NCBI GenBank assembly: GCA_021779005.1
Contig: JAJYBN010000094.1
Span: 1 to 5,159, forward strand
From: Pseudomonadota bacterium
GTDB lineage: Bacteria > Pseudomonadota > Gammaproteobacteria > Natronospirales > REEB76
DNA length: 5,159 bases
Direction of reading: 5' to 3'
Positions within the stretch are counted from its first letter, which is position 1; every line of letters begins with the position of its first letter. A program made the position numbers and the translations under genes. Below the pieces are notes generated by a model, which did no database searches, had not been told where the DNA came from, and worked only from the letters and a program-made list of their open reading frames with translations. Of this stretch, positions 1 to 5,159 are shown one piece after another.

Positions 1-749
1 ATGCCCATGGCTTCGGCTGCTTCACTGGCCTTGTCCGCACTCTTCCACAGTATGGATGCGCAGCCTTCCGGTGAGATCACCGAATAGATGCTGTATTGCA
101 GCATGATGATACGGTCGCCGACACCGATGGCCAAGGCGCCGCCGGAACCGCCTTCACCGATGATGGTGCAGATAATGGGTGCCCGCAACGTGGACATCTC
201 GAACAGGTTACGGGCGATAGCCTCGCTTTGCCCACGCTCCTCCGCATCCACACCAGGATAAGCGCCGGGTGTGTCGATCAGTGTCATGAGCGGCAGGCGG
301 AAACGTTCAGCCAGCTTCATGATGCGCAGTGCCTTGCGATAGCCCTCGGGACGCGGCATGCCGAAGTTGCGGCGTACTTTCTCCTTGGTATCACGACCCT
401 TCTGCTCGCCGATGATCGCCACCGGGCGGCCGTCCAGCCGGGCGATTCCGGCCACGATGGCCGGGTCATCCCCAAAGGCCCGGTCACCGTGTAACTCCTC
501 GAAATCTGTGAAAATCTTCTGGATATAATCCAGCGTGTAAGGGCGCTGTGGATGGCGCGCCAACTGTGCCACCTGCCATGGGCTCAAGCTGGAGAAAATG
601 GTTTCAGTGAGAGTCCGGCTCTTGGCCTGCAGGCGTTCGATTTCGTCGGTAATACTGACGGCGGACTCATCGCCCACGAAGCGCAGCTCCTCTATCTTGG
701 CTTCAAGCTCAGCAATCGGTTGTTCAAATTCAAGGAAATTGAGATTCAT
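1..749 (-). CDS. accA: Acetyl-CoA carboxylase carboxyltransferase subunit alpha (partial, C-terminus beyond left edge)
   Basis: AccA pairs with AccD to form the carboxyltransferase of cytoplasmic acetyl-CoA carboxylase. It transfers CO2 from carboxybiotin on AccB to acetyl-CoA, giving malonyl-CoA for fatty-acid synthesis. Translating the minus strand from ATG at 749-747 gives 249 codons, then two bases of the next codon at the edge; family members are about 320 aa, so roughly the last 70 are missing. Visible landmarks are the helical N-terminus [17 protein letters not shown] (1-17), [14 protein letters not shown] (62-75), the [15 protein letters not shown] stretch (126-140), IDTPGAYPG (158-166), the glycine-rich [15 protein letters not shown] (198-212) that shapes the acyl-CoA/oxyanion site, and [12 protein letters not shown] (225-236). 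Residues follow E. coli AccA closely and no frameshift is seen. The start is chosen by family N-terminus; the frame stays open upstream, including an ATG at 842-840 that would add 31 unrelated residues. No strong Shine-Dalgarno precedes the chosen ATG. It lies 164 bp downstream of dnaE, same strand, the usual gammaproteobacterial order. Confidence 0.97.
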   Translation of the reverse strand, partial: MNLNFLEFEQPIAELEAKIEELRFVGDESAVSITDEIERLQAKSRTLTETIFSSLSPWQVAQLARHPQRPYTLDYIQKIFTDFEELHGDRAFGDDPAIVAGIARLDGRPVAIIGEQKGRDTKEKVRRNFGMPRPEGYRKALRIMKLAERFRLPLMTLIDTPGAYPGVDAEERGQSEAIARNLFEMSTLRAPIICTIIGEGGSGGALAIGVGDRIIMLQYSIYSVISPEGCASILWKSADKASEAAEAMG

Positions 750-913
750 TTTTAAGTAGCAATCTGCGGAATGGTAGAAGTTACCGGCTGAAGTGGCGGA
801 CGACAAGCCCCCGCGCAAGTCTAACAGCACGGAGCCAGCCATGACGGGATGTCCAGCCTCGCCGAAGAGACAATCACCCACTGGCCTCTCGATTAATACA
901 CCCTGCTCGCCCC
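750..913. other. dnaE-accA intergenic region
   Basis: These 164 bp separate the dnaE stop from the accA start, both on the minus strand. I see no convincing rho-independent terminator: no strong GC-rich hairpin is followed by a T-run. The only small inverted repeat noted is GGTA/TACC at 773-785, with a 5-nt loop. The gap could hold an accA promoter. The best candidate I found by eye is a minus-strand TTGTCG (806-801) and TAACTT (783-778) with a 17-nt spacer, but the -10 matches consensus at only 3 of 6 positions, so I do not annotate it separately. The accA reading frame is open through the whole gap, which looks like chance rather than coding. Confidence 0.6.
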
Positions 914-3900
914 TCAGGCACTGACCGCCTCATGGGCGGGATCTAGTGGGCGGGTACCGTAGTGTAGCGTGATGCGGTCCGTACCCAGCCAAGTTTCCAG
1001 TCGCCGGGTCAGGGCCTCAGTGGGATGCACCCGCCAGGCCTCCCCCAGACACATGGGTACACTGGCACCCGCCCCACGGTAGCGAACCCAGACGCTGCAA
1101 TGACCGCCCAGATGCGGCCTGAGCGCCTCCTTGAGGCGGTTGGCGAAACCCTCTTCTGCCTCCGGGGGCCACTCGATATCCAAGCGGCGCACATAACGTT
1201 CACGCAGCTCGTCCACCCCATACATGTTCTTGACCGTTATGCGCCAGCCGCTGATGAATTCGTCGAAAGCCAGCCTGCCTTCCACGACCACCACCCTATC
1301 CTTCACTGCCAGTGTCCGGAATCGATTAAAAGCGTCCTCGAACAGAGTCACCTCGAGCCGTCCACTGCGGTCATCCAGTATCAGACTGACACGCCCACCG
1401 CGCTTACGTAGCTCCACGATCAGGCCGGCAGCCACCACGTTGCGCGATGCCGCCATATATCCATAGCCGCGCTCACCATTGCTTTCCGGTGGTGATTCAT
1501 CCGCCAGTTCTCCCAGAGGTGCCGTGACCACGTGTCGTAAATCCGTTTCATAGCGTGTCACCGGATGACCGGTCAAATACAGACCCAGGGTATCCCGCTC
1601 ACCGCGCAGACGCTCATCCTCGCCCCAGTCCGGTAGTTGAATGGCTGATTGTGCAGACTGCGATTTCACCGGTACTTGAAGGCCTGCCAGGCCGAACATA
1701 TCGTTCTGGCCAGCCGCGCTTGCGCGCATGCTTTGGTCGGCGCGCGCCAGTGCTTCCGGCAAACGTGCCATGAGCGTTGCACGGTTAAGACCAAGCACAT
1801 CCAGGGCGCCAGCACGGATCAGCGCCTCGATAACACGGCGATTGGCTTTCTGCAGATCGATGCGCCGGCAAAAGTCCTCAATCGATTTGAACACGCCGTC
1901 GCGGGCCCGTTCTGCCAGTACTCCTTCGATGGCCGCTAATCCCACACCCTTGATGGCCCCCAGTCCATAACGGATGCTGGATTGATCCGCCTTTGCGAAG
2001 CTGTAGTCGGAATGGTTGATATCCGGCGGAAGTATTGTCAGTCCCATGACACGACATTCGTCGATGAATGTCACAACTTTATCGGTGTGGTCCATGTCCG
2101 ACGACAGCACAGCTGCCATGAACTCTGCTGGATAGTGTGCTTTCAGCCAGGCTGTTTGATATGAGATCAACGCATAAGCGGCCGCATGCGATTTGTTGAA
2201 ACCATAGCCGGCGAACTTCTCCATCAGGTCGAAAATCTGGTCGGCTTTGCCCTCCGAGAGACCGCGCTTGGCAGCGCCGTCGCGGAAGATTGTGCGATGC
2301 TTGACCATCTCTTCGGGCTTTTTCTTGCCCATCGCGCGACGCAACAAGTCGGCACCACCAAGCGTGTAGCCCCCGACGATTTGCGCCATCTGCATCACCT
2401 GCTCCTGGTAAACCATGATGCCGTAGGTTTCTCTCAGGATCGCTTCGACACGCGCATCCGGGTACCTGACTGTCTCTTTGCCATGCTTGCGTGCAACAAA
2501 GCTGGGTATCAAGTCCATGGGACCCGGGCGATACAGCGCGCCTAGGGCGATAATGTCTTCGAAGCGATCCGGCTTGGCTTCCTTGAGCAGGCGGCGCATG
2601 CCGGCCGATTCGAACTGGAAGATCGCCACGGTTTGAGCTTTCTTGAATACCCGTTCATAGGTGTCCGTGTCGTTCAGCGGCAGCGTGGAGATATCCAGCG
2701 GCGCCTCGCCAGTTTCCACACGGCGCGCGTTGATTGCTTTCACCGTCCAGTCGATGATGGTAAGAGTACGCAGACCGAGAAAGTCGAACTTGACCAGACC
2801 AACCGCTTCTACGTCATCTTTGTCCAGTTGCGTGACTGGGTGATTGCTGCCAGCTTCACAGTAAAGCGGCATGAAGTCGGTGAGCTCGGAAGGTGCGATT
2901 ACCACCCCACCCGCATGCTTGCCGGCATTACGCGCCAAACCTTCCAGTGAGCGTGCCAGATCCAGTAGCTGTCGAACTTCATCCTCGTTCTGATAGCGGG
3001 CGCGCAGCTCCGGTTCCTGTTTCAGGGCCTTATCCAGGGTCATTTCAAGCTCGAATGGGATCAGTTTTGCGATCTGGTCTACGTAGCCATACGTAAGACC
3101 GAGCACACGGCCCACATCGCGTACCACGGCCCGCGCCGCCATGGTTCCATAGGTGATGATCTGCGATACCCGTCCGCGGCCATAACGCTGCGCCACATAG
3201 TCGATAACCCGGTCGCGATTTTGCATGCAGAAATCCACGTCGAAGTCCGGCATGGATACCCGCTCGGGATTGAGGAAACGCTCAAACAACAGGCCATGTT
3301 CCAGTGGATCAAGATCGGTGATGCCCAATGCATAGGCCACCAATGAGCCAGCACCGGAACCCCGGCCTGGACCCACCGGTACCCCGTTGTGCTTGGCCCA
3401 GCGGATAAAATCAGCCACGATCAGAAAGTAGCCTGCGAAACCCATGCGCAGGATCACATCCAACTCCGAGTTCAAACGATCGCGATAGGCCCTTGCCAGG
3501 CTCTCTCGGTCAGCAGTGTCGGCAGCCAGCAGCTTGGTAAATCGCAACTCTAGCCCTGTATCCGCCTCGCTGCGAAGGTAACTCTCGACGGTGTGACCTT
3601 GGGGTATGGGGTAAGCGGGCAGGTAATTCTCACCCAGCTGCAGGCTGAAGTTGCAGCGCTTGGCGATTTCTACACTATTCTCGAGTGCTTCCGGCAAATC
3701 CGGAAACAACTGCAGCATCTGCTCTTCGGTCCGGAGATACTGCTGCTGGCTGTAGGGTCGTGGGCGGCGCGGATCATTCAGCACATGCCCTGACTGTATG
3801 CAGACACGCGCTTCATGGGCTTCGTAGTCCTCGGGTTTTATAAAACGGACATCGTTTGTAGCTACCAAAGGAACTTTGCTGTCAGCCGCGAGTTTCACTG

Positions 3901-4447
3901 CCATGCGCGTGTAATCTTCCTCACCTTCGCGTCCGGTGCGCTGTACTTCCATATAAAAGCGTCCCGGGAACAATGCCAGCCAGTCCTTCAACAGTGCGCG
4001 CGCATGATCAGTCCGGCCCGCCAGGAGAGCGTGCCCTACATTGCCCTCACGCCCGCCCGACAGTGCAATCAGCCCCTGTGTGTGGCCTTCGAACCACTGA
4101 CGTTCCAGCATGGGTATACCCCGTTGCTGCCCTTCCAAGTAGCTGTGCGTTATAAGTGAAGAGAGGTTGCGGTATCCCTGGGTATCGCAGCACAACAGGG
4201 TGAAATTGCAAGATGCATATCCCTCATCATCACGCAGGCGCAAATCTGCACCAATTATTGGTTTGATCCCGTGCTCCTGTGCTGCCTTGTAGAATTTTAC
4301 CAGAGCGAACAGATTGCCCTGATCGGTTAACGCCACAGCTGGCATTCGCATGTTTGCCAGTTCTTCCATGAGTTGAGGTATACGGATGACGCTATCCGCC
4401 AATGAATATTCAGTGTGCAGGCGAAGATGGATGTAGCGTGGCGACAT
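914..4447 (-). CDS. dnaE: DNA polymerase III subunit alpha (complete)
   Basis: DnaE is the catalytic alpha subunit of the replicative polymerase holoenzyme. The ORF gives 1177 aa (E. coli 1160). Domains in order: PHP (about 1-275, beginning [11 protein letters not shown]); palm/thumb/fingers with [12 protein letters not shown] and the catalytic PDFDVDF motif (Asp401, Asp403) and KFDFLGL (Asp555), at exactly the E. coli positions; helix-hairpin-helix region with KGVG at 833-836; beta-clamp-binding QNDMF at 914-918 (QADMF in E. coli); OB fold about 1000-1076; and a C-terminal tau-binding-type domain to 1177, ending in a tail slightly longer than that of E. coli. The PHP metal-ligand positions are degenerate (Arg9, Gln43, Arg201), so proofreading presumably depends on a separate DnaQ. 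An in-frame ATG at 4510 would add 21 residues inside rnhB. I prefer ATG 4447 because the protein there aligns with the family start and it lies 2 nt after the rnhB stop. No strong Shine-Dalgarno is visible, consistent with coupling to rnhB. No internal stop or frameshift is seen. Confidence 0.98.
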   Translation of the reverse strand: MSPRYIHLRLHTEYSLADSVIRIPQLMEELANMRMPAVALTDQGNLFALVKFYKAAQEHGIKPIIGADLRLRDDEGYASCNFTLLCCDTQGYRNLSSLITHSYLEGQQRGIPMLERQWFEGHTQGLIALSGGREGNVGHALLAGRTDHARALLKDWLALFPGRFYMEVQRTGREGEEDYTRMAVKLAADSKVPLVATNDVRFIKPEDYEAHEARVCIQSGHVLNDPRRPRPYSQQQYLRTEEQMLQLFPDLPEALENSVEIAKRCNFSLQLGENYLPAYPIPQGHTVESYLRSEADTGLELRFTKLLAADTADRESLARAYRDRLNSELDVILRMGFAGYFLIVADFIRWAKHNGVPVGPGRGSGAGSLVAYALGITDLDPLEHGLLFERFLNPERVSMPDFDVDFCMQNRDRVIDYVAQRYGRGRVSQIITYGTMAARAVVRDVGRVLGLTYGYVDQIAKLIPFELEMTLDKALKQEPELRARYQNEDEVRQLLDLARSLEGLARNAGKHAGGVVIAPSELTDFMPLYCEAGSNHPVTQLDKDDVEAVGLVKFDFLGLRTLTIIDWTVKAINARRVETGEAPLDISTLPLNDTDTYERVFKKAQTVAIFQFESAGMRRLLKEAKPDRFEDIIALGALYRPGPMDLIPSFVARKHGKETVRYPDARVEAILRETYGIMVYQEQVMQMAQIVGGYTLGGADLLRRAMGKKKPEEMVKHRTIFRDGAAKRGLSEGKADQIFDLMEKFAGYGFNKSHAAAYALISYQTAWLKAHYPAEFMAAVLSSDMDHTDKVVTFIDECRVMGLTILPPDINHSDYSFAKADQSSIRYGLGAIKGVGLAAIEGVLAERARDGVFKSIEDFCRRIDLQKANRRVIEALIRAGALDVLGLNRATLMARLPEALARADQSMRASAAGQNDMFGLAGLQVPVKSQSAQSAIQLPDWGEDERLRGERDTLGLYLTGHPVTRYETDLRHVVTAPLGELADESPPESNGERGYGYMAASRNVVAAGLIVELRKRGGRVSLILDDRSGRLEVTLFEDAFNRFRTLAVKDRVVVVEGRLAFDEFISGWRITVKNMYGVDELRERYVRRLDIEWPPEAEEGFANRLKEALRPHLGGHCSVWVRYRGAGASVPMCLGEAWRVHPTEALTRRLETWLGTDRITLHYGTRPLDPAHEAVSA

Positions 4448-4452
4448 GCTCA
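4445..4452 (-). promoter_or_regulatory. rnhB stop / dnaE start coupling site
   Basis: On the minus strand the sequence TGAGCATG holds the rnhB stop codon (4452-4450), a 2-nt spacer and the dnaE ATG (4447-4445). No good Shine-Dalgarno is visible just upstream of this ATG. The arrangement suggests that dnaE is translated by ribosomes finishing rnhB. The spacing is seen directly; the coupling is inferred. Confidence 0.55.
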
Positions 4453-4935
4453 GGGAGTTCTTACTATGAGACGTCGTACAGGCGAAAATGTACGCCGATG
4501 GATGGTGCACGCGCCATATTGCTCGAGAGCCGCCAAATGCATGGATGTGGGATAACCTTTATGGATGCGAAAGCCATAAACCGGGTGGACCTCATCGAAT
4601 CGCTGCATGGCTGCATCACGTTCTACCTTGGCGAGTATCGAAGCGGCACAAATAATCGGAACCAGGCTGTCACCGTGCACAATGGCTTCCGCTGGGCAGG
4701 ACAATTCCGGACAATGATCACCATCCACCAGTACTTTTACAGGCTTCACTGCCAGTGCCTGCACTGCGCGCTGCATGGCGAGTAATGCAGCTTGCAGAAT
4801 ATTCAATTGATCTATTTCATTATGGTCTGCCCAGCCTACCGCCCAGGCGAGCGCATAGTGGCGGATTTCTGCGGCCAGGCGTTCGCGCCGTTGGGGCGAA
4901 AGTTTCTTGGAATCCTTGAGCCCGGATATCGGCCG
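4450..4935 (-). CDS. rnhB: Ribonuclease HII, N-terminus missing at a chimeric join
   Basis: RNase HII cleaves RNA in RNA:DNA hybrids and starts removal of single ribonucleotides from DNA. The minus-strand frame shows 161 family residues. It begins [14 protein letters not shown] (matching E. coli RnhB from about residue 38) and continues through [26 protein letters not shown] (catalytic Asp codon 4725-4723), [21 protein letters not shown] (second Asp codon 4671-4669), [11 protein letters not shown] and [10 protein letters not shown] to TGA at 4452-4450. About 37 N-terminal residues are absent, including the GxDExGRG motif that carries the first two acidic catalytic residues (Asp16/Glu17 in E. 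coli). Upstream the similarity stops where the groEL sequence begins. No ATG or GTG lies in frame between the join and the body of the gene. The only usable start codon there, TTG at 4806, falls inside a conserved helix and is not the true start. As written the product would be inactive; I think the intact gene exists in the source genome. Its place just before dnaE is the normal gammaproteobacterial order. Confidence 0.93.
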   Translation of the reverse strand, partial: RPISGLKDSKKLSPQRRERLAAEIRHYALAWAVGWADHNEIDQLNILQAALLAMQRAVQALAVKPVKVLVDGDHCPELSCPAEAIVHGDSLVPIICAASILAKVERDAAMQRFDEVHPVYGFRIHKGYPTSMHLAALEQYGACTIHRRTFSPVRRLIVRTP

Positions 4936-4950
4936 TGAAGGCGCCAGGAT
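4930..4950. other. Chimeric breakpoint between rnhB (minus) and groEL (plus)
   Basis: Recognisable RnhB residues on the minus strand run up to about 4935. A weaker match continues to about 4950: the minus strand reads [11 protein letters not shown], where RnhB usually has ILDPARPIAGL. Beyond that it reads WPSGDHR, which is not RnhB. GroEL residues on the plus strand start at 4932 (AVKAPGFGD). To the left, the plus-strand codon before them gives Ser, and further codons do not match GroEL. The join therefore lies within roughly 20 bases that can serve either gene. Both genes lose their 5' ends here and point away from each other. Confidence 0.85.
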
Positions 4951-5159
4951 TCGGTGATCGCCGGAAGGCCATGCTGGAAGACATCGCCATCCTGACCGGC
5001 GGCCAGGTGATCTCCGAAGAGGTCGGCTTCAAACTCGACCAGACCACCATGGACATGCTGGGCCGCGCCAAGAAGATAACCGTTGACAAGGACAACACCA
5101 CCATCATCGATGGCGATGGCAAGGAAGACGCCATCCAGGGCCGCGTCAAGATGATCCGC
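4932..5159 (+). CDS. groEL: Chaperonin GroEL, internal fragment (apical domain)
   Basis: GroEL (Cpn60) forms the double-ring ATP-dependent chamber that, with GroES, folds cytosolic proteins. The plus-strand frame from 4932 to the right edge gives 76 codons without a stop. They begin [19 protein letters not shown], continue through [17 protein letters not shown] and [19 protein letters not shown], and end GRVKMIR. By comparison with E. coli GroEL (about 548 aa) this is roughly residues 275-350, the C-terminal half of the apical substrate- and GroES-binding domain. There is no start codon, ribosome site or groES upstream: the 5' two-fifths or so of the gene is replaced by rnhB sequence in the opposite orientation, and the 3' part runs off the window. 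Third-position GC is about 84% (64 of 76 codons, hand count) against about 59% in the adjoining rnhB codons. The [15 protein letters not shown] and DMLGRA segments look more like actinobacterial-type GroEL than typical gammaproteobacterial GroEL; this is an impression from memory, not an alignment. Confidence 0.93.

Noticed and set aside
96..494. 132-aa plus-strand ORF opposite accA
   Set aside because: It is a shadow of accA on the other strand, with low-complexity composition and no recognisable domain. The same applies to the other plus-strand ORFs opposite dnaE and rnhB (for example 1025-1411, 2186-2545 and 4402-4785).
773..785. Small inverted repeat GGTA-N5-TACC as a terminator or operator
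   Set aside because: A 4-bp stem with no following T-run is too weak to support any function.
778..806. Sigma-70-like promoter for accA (TTGTCG, 17 nt, TAACTT on the minus strand)
   Set aside because: The spacing is ideal, but the -35 matches only 4 of 6 and the -10 only 3 of 6 positions, within what chance gives in 164 bp.
4448..4510. Longer dnaE start at ATG 4510, adding 21 residues
   Set aside because: The added residues do not resemble the DnaE N-terminus and would overlap rnhB by about 60 nt. The ATG at 4447 fits the family start and sits 2 nt after the rnhB stop.
4450..4806. Short 118-aa RnhB starting at TTG 4806
   Set aside because: RnhB similarity continues in frame for another 43 codons upstream, and the TTG lies in the conserved D-x-LNIL helix, so it is a leucine codon and not the start.
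4820..5149. 109-aa minus-strand ORF across the join
   Set aside because: It lies antisense to groEL and in a different frame from rnhB, has no family resemblance, and exists only because of the join.
1..5159. A novel system, mobile element, CRISPR array or RNA gene
   Set aside because: Apart from the 164-bp gap, nearly every base is explained by accA, dnaE, rnhB or groEL. No direct repeats, transposase motifs, tRNA-like folds or unexplained conserved blocks were seen.

Overview
The first ~4.93 kb is a stretch of a proteobacterial, most likely gammaproteobacterial, chromosome. All of it is on the minus strand, in the order rnhB - dnaE - accA. This is the downstream half of the classical lpxA-lpxB-rnhB-dnaE-accA cluster. 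The protein sequences support the assignment: AccA starts with the gammaproteobacterial-style [17 protein letters not shown], and the DnaE catalytic aspartates fall at 401, 403 and 555, the same numbers as in E. coli. I cannot name a genus.

Layout, left to right: 1-749 is the N-terminal 249 codons of accA (acetyl-CoA carboxylase carboxyltransferase alpha subunit), cut by the left edge. 750-913 is a 164-bp intergenic gap with no clear terminator or strong promoter. 914-4447 is a complete dnaE (DNA polymerase III alpha subunit, 1177 aa). 4450-4935 is rnhB (ribonuclease HII) without its first ~37 codons. From about 4932 to the right edge, on the plus strand, is an internal piece of groEL (76 codons of the apical domain) with neither start nor stop.

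The notable feature is the abrupt switch near 4930-4950 from rnhB (minus) to groEL (plus). Both genes lose their 5' ends at the same point and face away from each other. The groEL piece has clearly higher third-position GC than the adjacent rnhB and looks unlike typical gammaproteobacterial GroEL. The join lies in a short stretch that reads plausibly as either gene, as expected for a microhomology-mediated artefact. The simplest reading is a chimeric contig (misassembly, amplification chimera or cloning artefact); a real inversion breakpoint is less likely. Gene content right of about 4930 should not be treated as linked to the rest.

The three minus-strand genes are housekeeping genes: removal of ribonucleotides from DNA and RNA:DNA hybrids (RnhB), chromosome replication (DnaE) and the first committed step of fatty-acid synthesis (AccA with AccD, AccB and AccC). 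rnhB and dnaE are separated by 2 nt and are probably translationally coupled. I found no tRNA, rRNA, CRISPR array, insertion sequence or previously undescribed system.
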